DNA of 64,000 nt from Acinetobacter sp. NIPH 298 (GCF_000369505.1 NZ_KB850055.1:2227513-2291512), one strand, 5' to 3'; positions 22,196-32,480 are shown, counted from the stretch's first letter. Notes: generated by a model from the sequence alone, not told the origin. Numbers and translations: made by a program.

Positions 22196-23716
22196 TTAAT
22201 CAACAAATTTATCTGACACGATATGCAAACCAATATTCCAATGCTTAAATTGCACTTGCTCATCATGCAAATCTGCAACCAGTAAAGGCCATTGCTTCGC
22301 ATCGCCAGAAACACTCAGTTGCCATTGTTGATCATTTACCACACTGAGTTCAATGGCAGGAAGCATCTGATCACTACGACTATGATTTAGTAAAACTGCA
22401 AGACGAAGAATCATGCAAAGATAAACTAAATGATGACCACCAACTTTTAATACATCGTTTTTAGCATCTGCACGTAACTTACGACGATGATGAGAAATCA
22501 GATGCGAAAGATGATTTTGATCAATTTGTGAAAAACCAGGAATATCTGAATGTTGTAATAAATAGGCACCATGACGGTGATAACCACCATGACTAATGGC
22601 CAATCCAATTTCATGTAAATAAGCCGCACGACGCAGTAAGTCACTGTCTTCAGTAGTTAAATCTAGTGCGTCAGCTACACCATTAAACAAGTGCTGGGCG
22701 GTATTGACCACACGCTCTGCCTGTTTTGGATCGGCATTGTAACGACCCATCAATGCTTGAACACTGCGATCGCGAATATCTTCATGTTTGAATCGACCCA
22801 ACAAGTCGTACATTACACCTTCACGTAATGCACCATCCGAATAAGCAAGCTTATCAATGTTTAATACATCAAAAATCGCATACAAAATCGCAAGTCCAGC
22901 TGGCAAAACTGCTCGACGATCTTCACGTAAGCCTTCGAAATCAATTTCTGAAGTATGCTTAAATTTCAACAAACGATCTTTGAGCTTATATAGACCATCA
23001 CGAGTCAGGTTTTCCTGTTCGTCACTCAAGCCAAGATTCACTAAAATTTGACGACAGGCTTTAATGGTTCCGCTCGAACCCACCACGGTATCCCAGCCTT
23101 CCATTTTATAGGTATTGGCAATACCTGACATTTCTTTACGTGCAGCAACAACAGCCTTATCAAAGGCCTTGGTTGAAATCTCACCTTCAGCAAAAAAAGC
23201 CTTACTATATGCCACACAGCCCATCTGCAAAGACTCGGTATAAATAGGCTCGAACTCTTCACCAATAATAAATTCTGTTGAACCACCGCCAATATCAACA
23301 ACTAAACGACGTCCGCCATTGGCCATGGTATGCGAAACACCGAGATAAATGAGGCGCGCTTCTTCACGACCTGCAATAATTTCAATAGGTTTAGGCAAAA
23401 TTTCAGCGGCTTTTTGGATAAACTCGTGACCATTCTTGGCTTGTCTTAATGCATTGGTCGCAACGATTCTCAGGCGATTTGGCTGCACCGAGCTCAAACG
23501 CCCAACAAAACGCGCTAAACAAGCTAAACCACGTTGTTGAGCAGCTTCTGTTAAATTTTTATTTTCATCTAGCCCAGCAGCTAATTGTACTTTTTCTGAC
23601 ATTGAAGCAACTTTTTTCACTTCACCGTGATCAACACGAGCAATTGCAAGATGGAAACTGTTCGACCCCATATCTATTGCAGCAAGTAATTCTTCATCAA
23701 TCAGAAAATCAGACAT
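22196..23716 (-). CDS. ppx: Exopolyphosphatase / Ppx-GppA phosphatase
   Basis: A 506-aa member of the Ppx/GppA family, which degrades inorganic polyphosphate and in some cases pppGpp. The N-terminal ASKHA fold carries AAIDMGSNSFHLAIARV (residues about 12-28), RIVATNALRQA, and the second phosphate-binding loop RLVVDIGGGSTEFI. The C-terminal HD-like region shows RRAAYLHEIGLAISHGGYHRHGAYLL. Length suits Ppx. It is divergent from trxA; the accA gene follows after 100 bp. Confidence 0.93.
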   Translation of the reverse strand: MSDFLIDEELLAAIDMGSNSFHLAIARVDHGEVKKVASMSEKVQLAAGLDENKNLTEAAQQRGLACLARFVGRLSSVQPNRLRIVATNALRQAKNGHEFIQKAAEILPKPIEIIAGREEARLIYLGVSHTMANGGRRLVVDIGGGSTEFIIGEEFEPIYTESLQMGCVAYSKAFFAEGEISTKAFDKAVVAARKEMSGIANTYKMEGWDTVVGSSGTIKACRQILVNLGLSDEQENLTRDGLYKLKDRLLKFKHTSEIDFEGLREDRRAVLPAGLAILYAIFDVLNIDKLAYSDGALREGVMYDLLGRFKHEDIRDRSVQALMGRYNADPKQAERVVNTAQHLFNGVADALDLTTEDSDLLRRAAYLHEIGLAISHGGYHRHGAYLLQHSDIPGFSQIDQNHLSHLISHHRRKLRADAKNDVLKVGGHHLVYLCMILRLAVLLNHSRSDQMLPAIELSVVNDQQWQLSVSGDAKQWPLLVADLHDEQVQFKHWNIGLHIVSDKFVD

Positions 23717-23906
23717 TATTCGTATAAACCCATGCTCAATTCACGCATTAGAGTAATTCACATGCTTACAATTTTAAAGTCATTTTAAACAATAAAACGC
23801 GTGTATTTTCGCTTATAGCTTATAAATGATTGTTTAAGTCGATGAACAGCATCGTGAGCAACCATTAGACTTTTCACTTTCTAACTTGAATAATCAGAAC
23901 AAACCC

Positions 23907-23932
23907 TTACATTGAATAAAGTAGCAATGTAA
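23907..23932. promoter_or_regulatory. Inverted repeat upstream of trxA (possible operator)
   Basis: TTACATTG and CAATGTAA form perfect 8-bp arms around a 10-bp centre (AATAAAGTAG), 54 bp before the trxA start in the ppx-trxA divergent spacer. There is no T-run, so it is not a terminator. The dyad spacing suits a dimeric regulator site, but the regulator is unknown. Confidence 0.4.
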
Positions 23933-23985
23933 TATTCTTTCTGATACTGAATTGATACTTTATTTCTTAAATTTGGAGCAACCCC

Positions 23986-24312
23986 ATGTCTGCGACTATT
24001 GTTAATACAACTGATGAAAACTTCCAAGCAGATGTATTAGATGCTGAAACTCCCGTACTTGTTGATTTCTGGGCTGGCTGGTGTGCGCCTTGTAAAGCCA
24101 TTGCACCAGTCCTCGAAGACTTGTCAAACGAATATGCAGGAAAAGTTAAAATCGTTAAAGTTGACGTTACTGCATGCGAAGAAACAGCAGTAAAATACAA
24201 CATCCGTAACATTCCAGCATTATTGATGTTTAAAAATGGTGAAGTTGTTGATCAACAAGTCGGTGCAGCACCCCGTTCTAAACTTGCAGCATTTATTGAC
24301 CAAAACATCTAA
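23986..24312 (+). CDS. trxA: Thioredoxin 1
   Basis: Cytoplasmic disulfide reductase, 108 aa, with the canonical fold. The active site is W32-C33-A34-P35-C36 rather than the usual WCGPC. The cis-Pro loop reads NIPALLMF and the conserved DFWAGWC and VKVDVTACEE stretches are present. RBS TTGGAGCAACCCC lies just before ATG. It is followed by rho on the same strand after 321 bp, a gene order widespread in gamma-proteobacteria. Confidence 0.97.
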   Translation: MSATIVNTTDENFQADVLDAETPVLVDFWAGWCAPCKAIAPVLEDLSNEYAGKVKIVKVDVTACEETAVKYNIRNIPALLMFKNGEVVDQQVGAAPRSKLAAFIDQNI

Positions 24313-24327
24313 TTAAGTTGTATAACT

Positions 24328-24384
24328 GTCAATCTGCGGAAATACGCTATTCATTGATTAGCGTATTCCTCCGTAAAAATTGAC
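24328..24384 (+). other. Long imperfect hairpin between trxA and rho
   Basis: Outer arms GTCAAT / ATTGAC enclose inner arms GGAAATACGCTA / TAGCGTATTCC around ATTCATTGAT-type loop sequence. The hairpin has no T-run after it, so it is more likely a processing or 3'-end-protecting structure of the trxA transcript than a classical terminator. Function is inferred only from position. Confidence 0.4.
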
Positions 24385-24544
24385 AAAGCAGTTGATTTCG
24401 TCTATATTTCTCGATCAAGAAGCTTTGAATGGAATCTACTTCATCGCGCTTCTTACACGATACAAAACATAAGATCGCCGCTCGGCAATAACAATTGTTT
24501 TCACATTTCTCTCTGAAACAATGAACCAGACTACTGGATCGTAA

Positions 24545-24572
24545 TTGTTTAATACAATTACATCAGTATATA
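24545..24572 (+). promoter_or_regulatory. Candidate rho promoter
   Basis: TTGTTT (24545-24550) and TATATA (24567-24572) are 16 bp apart, 62 bp ahead of the rho start. The -35 overlaps a small dyad GTAATTG / CAATTAC (24541-24561). Rho genes commonly have a regulated leader; here the leader from this promoter would be only about 55 nt. Confidence 0.35.
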
Positions 24573-24633
24573 TGCGGTCGATTTTTTCTTTCCCAACACA
24601 ATCCTCCACTTATTCCATTCTGTCTGACCACTT

Positions 24634-25902
24634 ATGAACTTAACTGAACTCAAGAAAAAACCCATTGGCGAACTCATTAAAATTGCGGAGTTTATGGGCC
24701 TTGAAGGCATGGCACGTAACCGTAAACAAGATATTATTTTTGCCATTTTAAAACGCCATGCAATGAATGGCGAAGAAATCTTTGGTGATGGCGTTTTAGA
24801 AATCCTTTCTGATGGCTTTGGTTTTTTACGCTCCGCTGCTGGTTCATATTTAGCTGGACCAGATGACATTTATGTCAGCCCATCACAAATTCGCCGTTTT
24901 AATTTACGTACGGGTGATACCATTACAGGTACGATTCGCCCACCAAAAGAAGGTGAACGTTATTTTGCTTTATTAAAAGTGAATCAAATTAACTATGACA
25001 CACCAGAAAACTCACGTAACAAGATTTTATTTGAAAACTTAACTCCATTGTTCCCAACCGAACAAATGGTGATGGAGCTTGGTAATGGCACAACAGAGGA
25101 TCTAACCTCTCGTGTTGTCGACCTTGTGGCACCGATTGGTAAAGGTCAGCGTTCAATTATTGTTGCACCGCCAAAAGCGGGTAAAACAATGCTTTTACAA
25201 AACATTGCTCAATCCATCGTTCGTAACAACCCAGAAGTCTTCTTGATCGTTTTACTCATTGATGAACGTCCAGAAGAAGTGACCGAGATGGAACGTACAG
25301 TTCGTGGCGAAGTCGTGGCATCAACTTTTGATGAAGCCCCTGCTCGACATGTCCAAGTTGCGGAGATGGTCATTGAGAAAGCGAAACGTCTAGTCGAGCA
25401 TAAAAAGGATGTTGTGATTCTGCTTGACTCTATTACTCGTTTAGCCCGCGCCTATAACACGGTTGTTCCATCATCAGGCAAAGTACTTACAGGTGGTTTG
25501 GATGCGCATGCGCTCGAACGCCCAAAACGCTTCTTTGGTGCTGCACGTAATATCGAAGAGGGTGGTTCACTGACCATTATCTCGACTGCATTGATCGAAA
25601 CAGGCAGTAAAATGGATGATGTCATCTATGAAGAGTTTAAAGGTACAGGTAACCAAGAGATTACGCTCGATCGTCGTATCGCGGAAAAACGTGTCTTCCC
25701 TGCCATGAACATTAAGAAGTCTGGCACGCGCCGTGAAGAACGCTTAATGGGAGAGGATAACCTTCGTAAAGTTTGGATTTTACGTAAACTACTTCACCCA
25801 ATGGACGAACTTGCAGCGATGGAGTTCTTACTTGATCGCATGAAAGAAACCAAGACCAATGATGATTTCTTTGACCAAATGAAGCGTAAAGCCGCAAACT
25901 AG
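24634..25902 (+). CDS. rho: Transcription termination factor Rho
   Basis: Hexameric RNA-dependent ATPase that ends transcription at rut sites. The 422-aa protein has the Rho N-terminal helical domain ([18 protein letters not shown]), the cold-shock-like RNA-binding domain ([26 protein letters not shown]), and the RecA-like ATPase domain with Walker A APPKAGKT (K184) and Walker [17 protein letters not shown]. The Q-loop and R-loop regions are intact. It has standard length with no insertion domain, and a strong hairpin follows. Confidence 0.98.
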   Translation: MNLTELKKKPIGELIKIAEFMGLEGMARNRKQDIIFAILKRHAMNGEEIFGDGVLEILSDGFGFLRSAAGSYLAGPDDIYVSPSQIRRFNLRTGDTITGTIRPPKEGERYFALLKVNQINYDTPENSRNKILFENLTPLFPTEQMVMELGNGTTEDLTSRVVDLVAPIGKGQRSIIVAPPKAGKTMLLQNIAQSIVRNNPEVFLIVLLIDERPEEVTEMERTVRGEVVASTFDEAPARHVQVAEMVIEKAKRLVEHKKDVVILLDSITRLARAYNTVVPSSGKVLTGGLDAHALERPKRFFGAARNIEEGGSLTIISTALIETGSKMDDVIYEEFKGTGNQEITLDRRIAEKRVFPAMNIKKSGTRREERLMGEDNLRKVWILRKLLHPMDELAAMEFLLDRMKETKTNDDFFDQMKRKAAN

Positions 25903-25917
25903 GTCGATCATCCAATG

Positions 25918-25952
25918 ATCACAACAGCCACCCTTATGGTGGCTGTTGTGAT
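25918..25952 (+). terminator. Perfect 15-bp hairpin downstream of rho
   Basis: ATCACAACAGCCACC and GGTGGCTGTTGTGAT pair perfectly around CTTAT, starting 16 bp after the rho stop. The T-tract that follows is weak (TTGGTT), so it may be an inefficient terminator or a 3'-end stabiliser. Confidence 0.7.
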
Positions 25953-25955
25953 TTG

Positions 25956-26301
25956 GTTGACATGCTTACACAACAGTTACAATTAGATTATTCCTTGATA
26001 GCAAATCACTATCTGTCTGATTTATATATTTATATATATAAAAGCTTTGCTATTTTTCTCTAGAATACCGATTCAGAAACAATCTTCCATAGTTATTTCC
26101 TATCAAAAAATGACCGTTTTTTGTCTATTTTTGTCGTTTTGCCAGACAGGATAGTAGTAATTCATGATTTGCTTTGATAGGATAGCATCTGACTAGTTAG
26201 GCTGCTCCCTGCGTTGTTTCCTAAAATATTTAGGAATAATAAAAGCACAAACAGACTAACTCAGGTTTTTTTTAATCTCACAATTTTATGAGAGTGATGC
26301 C
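25956..26301. other. AT-rich intergenic region before the alanine-rich lipoprotein gene
   Basis: About 345 bp without a supportable gene. It contains an extended TATATATTTATATATATAAAA tract (near 26023-26042, shown approximately) and a perfect dyad TTCCTAAA / TTTAGGAA around ATA (26218-26236) about 65 bp before the next start codon. A long 5' leader or an activator site for the lipoprotein gene is possible; I cannot place a promoter with confidence. Confidence 0.4.
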
Positions 26302-26538
26302 ATGTTATTCAAAAAATTCGCTGTTATTGCTGCTGTTGCAACTACTTTAGCTTTTGTTGGTTGCTCTAAGAAAGAAGACGCTGCTGCTACTGACGCAACT
26401 GCTGCTGCTTCTGAAGCTGTAGCTGCTGCTTCTGAAGCGACTGTTGAAGCTTCTGAAGAAGTTGCTGCTGCTGCATCTGAAGTTGCTGCTGCTGCATCTG
26501 AAGTTGAAGTTGCTGCATCTGAAGTTGCTGCTCAATAA
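26302..26538 (+). CDS. Small alanine-rich lipoprotein with ASEV repeats
   Basis: A 78-aa protein. The first 20 residues are a lipoprotein signal peptide with lipobox F-V-G-C, so Cys21 should be lipidated. The mature part is low complexity: six to eight copies of A-S-E-[AV] separated by A/V runs at roughly 7-residue spacing. Ala at heptad positions with Ser/Glu between resembles the alanine-zipper helices of Lpp/OprI-type outer-membrane lipoproteins, but there is no C-terminal Lys for peptidoglycan linkage. RBS GAGAGTG precedes the ATG. It has its own terminator. The structural role is inferred. Confidence 0.75.
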   Translation: MLFKKFAVIAAVATTLAFVGCSKKEDAAATDATAAASEAVAAASEATVEASEEVAAAASEVAAAASEVEVAASEVAAQ

Positions 26539-26552
26539 TCTAGCTTTAGATT

Positions 26553-26585
26553 AAAAAAAAGAGAACCCAAAGGTTCTCTTTTTTT
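26553..26585 (+). terminator. Terminator after the alanine-rich lipoprotein gene
   Basis: Stem AAAGAGAACC / GGTTCTCTTT around CAAA, followed by a T-run. A-run on the left also allows use from the opposite strand. Confidence 0.88.
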
Positions 26586-26640
26586 ATGCCTGAAGATCTA
26601 TTTAAGTCAGTTAAAATTGTTTCAGACTTAAAAAAGCAGA

Positions 26641-26937
26641 TCAATCGATCTGCTCATTTCCAACACGTTGTCTAAATTTCTGACCCGCTCTAAAGGTCAC
26701 AACTCGACGAGCAGAAATCGGAATTTCTTCACCCGTCTTTGGATTACGGCCAGGGCGCTCACGCTTATCACGTAACTCGAAATTCCCGAACCCAGAGAGT
26801 TTGACTTGTTCGCCCGCAATCAATGCTTGGCTAATTTCGTCAAAAAACAATTCGACCATTTGTTTTGCTTCACGGCGATTTAAGCTCGTGAGTTCACTTA
26901 AATGGTCCGCCATATCTGCTTTTGTTAATGCTGTCAT
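26641..26937 (-). CDS. ihfA: Integration host factor, alpha subunit
   Basis: A 98-aa member of the HU/IHF DNA-bending family; with IhfB it bends DNA sharply at specific sites. It shows the N-terminal helices ([24 protein letters not shown]), [15 protein letters not shown] and the DNA-binding arm [22 protein letters not shown]. The ATG overlaps the pheT stop by 4 bp (ATGA), the classical pheS-pheT-ihfA arrangement, so it is translationally coupled to pheT. Confidence 0.97.
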   Translation of the reverse strand: MTALTKADMADHLSELTSLNRREAKQMVELFFDEISQALIAGEQVKLSGFGNFELRDKRERPGRNPKTGEEIPISARRVVTFRAGQKFRQRVGNEQID

Positions 26938-29315
26938 GAGGCCCTCAATGTCGCTTGATAAGTGTTTTCCAACACTTGAATAATGTTATCCATACCAGAT
27001 TTGATTTCAGCATCTTCAAGCGTACGAGTTGGGTGCTGCCATAACAATGCGAAAGCTAAAGAACGCTTGCCTTGTTCGACTCCTTGCCCCGTATACACAT
27101 CGAACAACCATGTAGAGTCAAGTAACTCTCCCCCAGTCTGTTCAATCATGCGCTGAATATCTTTCACCACAATCTTATCAGAGATTAAAAGCGCAATATC
27201 ACGTCTAACTGATGGAAAACGTGATAATTCTGTAAAATTAGATACATAAGATTGCAAAACTGCTTGCTGATCGAGCTCAGCAACCCAAGTCGTACCCAAA
27301 TCCAAATCATTTTCCAAAGATGGATGTAAACGCCCTAAATAACCGATTGACTGCCCATCGACCAGAACTTCAGCAGACTGCCCTGGATGCAACCACGCTC
27401 GCTCGGTGCGAACAAACTCAACCTTAACACGTCCAGCCGCCAAAATTTCTTCAATTTCACCTTTAAAATCAAAGAAATCCATTGCAGTCGGCTTAGCATG
27501 CCAAGATTCAGGTACCTGTGAGCCTACTGCAATCAACGCCAATGTTGGAATCTGCTTAAGGTCATGAATATTTTGCGCATTTTGATAGTCAAAACGCAAA
27601 CCCAACTCAAAGAAACGAACACGATGTTGTTGACGATTCAAGTTATATTGCACACAAGGAATCAAACTAGATAACAGTGTGCTACGCATTGCCGCCAAAT
27701 CACTTGAAATTGGATTCGCAAGCATGAGCGGTTGTACATTTGGATTGAGTTGTTTTTCCAATTTCGCATCAGCAAAACTAAAGCTAATCGCTTCCTGATA
27801 ACCCAAAGTTGCAACACTTTGACGTAGTTGTGCAATATCAAAACCATCTTGGTACTTTTTCAACTTCACATCAATTTGCGGCAAACTGATTTGAATATTG
27901 TCATAACCATGAATACGGGCAACCTCTTCAATCAGGTCTTGATAAATCACCATATCATAACGATGCGAAGGCGGAGTCACAGACCACTGGTCTTCAGCTA
28001 AGGTCTCAACAGTACAACCAAGGCGACTCAAAGCATCCGCAATAAAATCACCTGCAACTTGATATCCTAACAATTGATCAACTTGACTTTGTTTTAACTG
28101 AATTGTTTCGCGTTTTGGTAATAATTCAGCTTGTTCAGCAACTGTAATTGGACCAAATTCACCACCAGCAAAGGCCTGAATCAACTCAGAAGCACGATGC
28201 ATTGCGATCATTGGCAACTCAAAGTCAACACCACGTTCATAGCGCTGTGATGAATCGGTATGCAAACCAAAACGACGTGCACGGCCAGCAATCGCTAAAG
28301 GTGCAAAGAACGCACTTTCAAGGAAGATATCTTGCGTATCATCCGTAACCGACGAATCTAAACCACCCATGATGCCAGCAATCGCCAATACTTTTTGATC
28401 ATCAGCAATCACCATCATGTCATCTTGCAGTTCAACTTGTTGATCATTAAGCAAGGTCAGTTGTTCTTTTGGCTGAGCTTGGCGTACCTGAATCGAACCA
28501 TCAATCTTCGCCAAGTCAAAGGCATGCATCGGTTGACCCAACTCAAGTAAGACATAGTTGGTGATATCGACCAAAATACTATGGCTGCGAAGACCAGAAC
28601 GCGTAAGCGCTTGTTCCATCCACCCAGGCGTTGCTGCTTTTACATTTACATTTTTGATGATACGACCCAAATAGCGTGGTGTACCATCAGTGCTAATCGA
28701 TACTGATTTTTCATCTAAAATGCTTGCTGCAATGGCTTGAATTGTAGGTTCATTAACTTTGAATTGATTAATCACGGCGATTTCACGCGCAATACCACGG
28801 ATACTAAAACAGTCGCCGCGGTTTGGTGTGATGCTAATATCGATTACATTGTCATCGAGTTTGAGATAGTCACGGATATTCATCCCGACAGGTGCATCAG
28901 CTGGTAATGCCAATAAACCATCAATTTTATCTTCTAAATCAATTTCGGAAGCACCGCAAAGCATACCTTGTGATTCCACACCACGTAGCTTGCCTTTTTT
29001 AATTTTAAAATCGCCAGGCAACACAGCACCAATGGTTGCTACAGGTGCTTTCATTCCTACGCAAACATTTGGCGCACCGCAAACGATCTGTAATGACTCA
29101 TCTGAACCAATATTTACTGTGGTAACACGTAAGCGATCCGCATCTGGATGTTGCTCAACCGTAACGACCTCACCCACAACAACCCCAGTAAATGGTTTGG
29201 CTACAGGCGCCAACTCATCGACCTCCAAACCAAGCATGGTGAGTTGATCAGACAGTGCTTCGCTATCAATTGAAGGGTTCACCCACGTGCGCAGCCAATT
29301 TTCACTAATTTTCAT
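26934..29315 (-). CDS. pheT: Phenylalanine-tRNA ligase, beta subunit
   Basis: The large subunit of the alpha2-beta2 PheRS, 793 aa. Domains in order: tRNA-binding EMAP-like domain (about 40-150; [20 protein letters not shown]), B3/B4 editing domain (about 215-380), B5 domain (about 400-475), the catalytic-like core (about 480-690) and the C-terminal ferredoxin-fold anticodon-binding domain ([15 protein letters not shown] onward). It lies 32 bp after pheS and overlaps ihfA. Confidence 0.98.
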   Translation of the reverse strand: MKISENWLRTWVNPSIDSEALSDQLTMLGLEVDELAPVAKPFTGVVVGEVVTVEQHPDADRLRVTTVNIGSDESLQIVCGAPNVCVGMKAPVATIGAVLPGDFKIKKGKLRGVESQGMLCGASEIDLEDKIDGLLALPADAPVGMNIRDYLKLDDNVIDISITPNRGDCFSIRGIAREIAVINQFKVNEPTIQAIAASILDEKSVSISTDGTPRYLGRIIKNVNVKAATPGWMEQALTRSGLRSHSILVDITNYVLLELGQPMHAFDLAKIDGSIQVRQAQPKEQLTLLNDQQVELQDDMMVIADDQKVLAIAGIMGGLDSSVTDDTQDIFLESAFFAPLAIAGRARRFGLHTDSSQRYERGVDFELPMIAMHRASELIQAFAGGEFGPITVAEQAELLPKRETIQLKQSQVDQLLGYQVAGDFIADALSRLGCTVETLAEDQWSVTPPSHRYDMVIYQDLIEEVARIHGYDNIQISLPQIDVKLKKYQDGFDIAQLRQSVATLGYQEAISFSFADAKLEKQLNPNVQPLMLANPISSDLAAMRSTLLSSLIPCVQYNLNRQQHRVRFFELGLRFDYQNAQNIHDLKQIPTLALIAVGSQVPESWHAKPTAMDFFDFKGEIEEILAAGRVKVEFVRTERAWLHPGQSAEVLVDGQSIGYLGRLHPSLENDLDLGTTWVAELDQQAVLQSYVSNFTELSRFPSVRRDIALLISDKIVVKDIQRMIEQTGGELLDSTWLFDVYTGQGVEQGKRSLAFALLWQHPTRTLEDAEIKSGMDNIIQVLENTYQATLRAS

Positions 29316-29347
29316 TTGTATAAACCTTTGTTAATCCTGAAATACTA

Positions 29348-30349
<1,002 letters not shown>

Positions 30350-30484
30350 TTATAGAAATATAATAAAACGCTATAGTTTATCAGCTTTTTATCTGTTTTT
30401 TGAAGATTAAGCCGATTGAAAAAACATATACCGCAACAATTTGATAAAATCGTCAATACCGCTAAAAAACCAAGAGTAAAAACA

Positions 30485-31477
30485 ATGGCGCTCGATCAAA
30501 TCTGGAAAGCACAATTGACGCTTGTCACCTATGGCAATGAGTTTTTACAGCAAGACTTAAATATGAATGATTGGGTTAACCATCCTAACTTTGCTCAACA
30601 TCATTTGGTTTTTCGTGATTTAGCATATCAACAGCTTTTGGCACAACATTTTCAAGTTTGGTTAGAGGCATTAAAACAACAAGGGGTGGATAAACTAAGC
30701 CTACATAATTCAACCATTCTCGATGAAGAAAGTAACCCCAATCCAAACGTTGAATTACTTCCCTACGCTCACTTTATTGTCAGTCATCAAGGCAAAAATA
30801 AAACGGCATGGATTTGCGGTCACGAACTTGCCGAATGGTACACTCATGATCATCCCTTTATCGCCCCTTCTGCGCAGCAAGTTAAACTCCGACAAGAGAT
30901 CTTTTGGCGTTATCCACTCAATGAGAAACTAACTAAAAAAGTGACATTAGACTTAAAAGTCAATGATTGGCACGAAATAGAAAAGTATATTGAAAGTGAA
31001 ATTTTTAATCATCAATGCGCTGAAGATTTCTTAGACCCAGAACAAGTCGACCTACCTTTTTATGGATATGAGCTTGAACAGAGCCATTTAGATAAAATGG
31101 TCTTAGCTATTATTCCCACAACCCATCAAGCAGATGCCGCACACCATTTATTACACCGCATGTCTGCTTTGATTGACTTCTTACATTCGCGCTGCAATCA
31201 CCCTTATACAACCCAAGGTGAAATTCTGAGTCCAGAGGAACAAATTAATTTACGCAATTTTGTTAAAAAAACCGACGATGTATTTGGTAGACTCATCAGC
31301 AAGATTGCCAATCATTATAAAAATATTGATTTTGACATGCCGATGGAACCTTATGATCGGACTATGGATGTCCCAACCGCATCAGGAAATCTACACAAGA
31401 CCAATCACTCCAGCGTCATTAAACTGGTGCTGATCACCGTTGTAATTTGTATTTTGGCTTATTATTTTGGGCTTTAA
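30485..31477 (+). CDS. Uncharacterised protein with C-terminal membrane anchor
   Basis: About 330 aa when started at ATG 30485 (MALDQIWKAQ); a TTG at 30416 is in frame but looks like spacer. The bulk is soluble and rich in His, Gln and aromatic residues, with GHELAEWYTHDHPF and LLHRMSALIDFLHSRCNHP as the most distinctive stretches. The last ~20 residues (KLVLITVVICILAYYFGL) form one membrane helix, so it is probably a tail-anchored inner-membrane protein facing the cytoplasm. I recognise no domain. It overlaps tail-to-tail by 4 bp with the next gene and is divergent from pheS. Confidence 0.6.
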   Translation: MALDQIWKAQLTLVTYGNEFLQQDLNMNDWVNHPNFAQHHLVFRDLAYQQLLAQHFQVWLEALKQQGVDKLSLHNSTILDEESNPNPNVELLPYAHFIVSHQGKNKTAWICGHELAEWYTHDHPFIAPSAQQVKLRQEIFWRYPLNEKLTKKVTLDLKVNDWHEIEKYIESEIFNHQCAEDFLDPEQVDLPFYGYELEQSHLDKMVLAIIPTTHQADAAHHLLHRMSALIDFLHSRCNHPYTTQGEILSPEEQINLRNFVKKTDDVFGRLISKIANHYKNIDFDMPMEPYDRTMDVPTASGNLHKTNHSSVIKLVLITVVICILAYYFGL

Positions 31478-31854
31478 TATTCAGTGTAATCCAGCTCATC
31501 TTCGTCAATATTGATGAAGTCTGGCTCAGGGGTTTGCTCAAATCGTACCGCTAGAATCTCAGTTTGCTTAAGTAAGCTTGCTTTAGCAACACGATGCATC
31601 CCATCCATGACTCGCCCCTCAGCACACAAGATAATCGGATAACTGAGATCTGCATCCTGAACTAATTGAAAATGCTCAATGATTTGCTGTGTCGTCGGAT
31701 ACTGATCTGGAAACCAATAGGCTTCGTTGAGTTCCTGAATATCAACCAGTTGAACTTTCTTGGCAATACACGTTTTTGTCAGCTCAACGAGCTGATGTAC
31801 ATCCCAAATATGTGTATCCTCGCCAACTTGTCTAAAGTGATATTGTCTACGCAC
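31474..31854 (-). CDS. Small ParB/sulfiredoxin-fold-like protein
   Basis: A 126-aa cytoplasmic protein. The centre reads LSYPIILCAEGRVMDGMHRVAKASLL, which has the pattern of a ParB N-terminal/sulfiredoxin-type domain: a strand, then D-G-x-H-R, then an Ala-rich helix. Such folds include NTPases (ParB CTPase) and sulfiredoxin; here the protein is too short to be a partition protein and has no HTH. The acidic C-terminus (NIDEDELDYTEY) is unusual. Its function is unknown. It converges on the membrane-anchored gene with a 4-bp overlap. Confidence 0.6.
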   Translation of the reverse strand: MRRQYHFRQVGEDTHIWDVHQLVELTKTCIAKKVQLVDIQELNEAYWFPDQYPTTQQIIEHFQLVQDADLSYPIILCAEGRVMDGMHRVAKASLLKQTEILAVRFEQTPEPDFINIDEDELDYTEY

Positions 31855-32069
31855 GTTTTAATCCATCATTAGTTATCGAAAATACCACTTCACCAGAATC
31901 TGAAACCATTTCTGGTTGGCGGACACTAACCACACCACTCATCGTCTTAGCCATACTCTTAATTATATTATATGGTTTATTTTTATTGATTCAGAGATAT
32001 GAGATTGCCAAGTTTTTATTGCTTATTACCACAATTTTGTCGGTACTAATAATTATAGGAAGGAAATAA
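31836..32069 (+). pseudogene. Open frame without a start codon encoding two membrane segments
   Basis: A plus-strand frame open for 77 codons, ending at TAA 32067-32069 directly before a terminator. The readable product contains a polar part (ENTTSPESETISGWRTL), a hydrophobic helix (LIVLAILLIILYGLFLLI), a short loop QRYEIAK and a second helix (FLLLITTILSVLIIIG) ending GRK. That is protein-like with positive-inside charge. There is no ATG, GTG or TTG before the first helix; the only possibility is ATT at 31842, and the 5' part overlaps the opposite gene's start. It is most simply the 3' remnant of a lost membrane-protein gene. Confidence 0.35.
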
Positions 32070-32098
32070 AAAAGACCGCTAAAAAGCGGTCTTTTTTG
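32068..32098. terminator. Terminator after rplT (minus), usable on both strands
   Basis: Stem AAAGACCGCT / AGCGGTCTTT around AAAA, with A-run and T-run on either side. It ends the rpmI-rplT transcript on the minus strand. Confidence 0.88.
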
Positions 32099-32109
32099 AA
32101 TCTCTAAGC

Positions 32110-32469
32110 TTATGCAGCTAATGCACCTTTAGCTTTTTCAGCTAAAGCAGCAAATGCAACTGCATCATGCATAGCGATGTCAGCTAATACACGACGGTCG
32201 ATGATTACTTGAGCTTTTTTCAAGCCATCAATCATGCGGCTATAAGACAAACCGTTAAGACGAGCACCAGCATTGATACGCGCAATCCATAAAGCACGGA
32301 ATTGACGTTTCTTCTGACGACGGTCACGGTAAGCATATTGACCAGCTTTGATTACTGCTTGGAACGCTACGCGATAAACGCGTGAACGAGCACCATAGTA
32401 ACCTTTAGCGCGAGCAAGAATTTTCTTGTGACGACGATGCGCCACTACACCACGTTTTACACGAGCCAT
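32110..32469 (-). CDS. rplT: 50S ribosomal protein L20
   Basis: A 119-aa, highly basic early-assembly protein of the large subunit. It shows the family sequence [46 protein letters not shown] and [15 protein letters not shown]. It follows rpmI after 11 bp and in enterobacteria represses its own operon by binding the rpmI leader. Confidence 0.98.
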   Translation of the reverse strand: MARVKRGVVAHRRHKKILARAKGYYGARSRVYRVAFQAVIKAGQYAYRDRRQKKRQFRALWIARINAGARLNGLSYSRMIDGLKKAQVIIDRRVLADIAMHDAVAFAALAEKAKGALAA

Positions 32470-32480
32470 TTATAATCTCC

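Noticed and set aside
26347..26535. Antisense frame rich in Ser/Arg/Phe opposite the alanine-rich lipoprotein
   Set aside because: It is a mirror of the repetitive coding sequence; the plus-strand frame has a signal peptide, lipobox and ribosome site.
28148..28348. Plus-strand frame inside pheT and similar antisense frames in pheS, thrS, relA and polA
   Set aside because: They lie opposite well-conserved coding sequence and show no ribosome sites or recognisable protein features.
31474..31854. Partition protein ParB
   Set aside because: Only the short N-terminal-type core is present, with no HTH or dimerisation domain and no parA nearby; kept as fold resemblance only.
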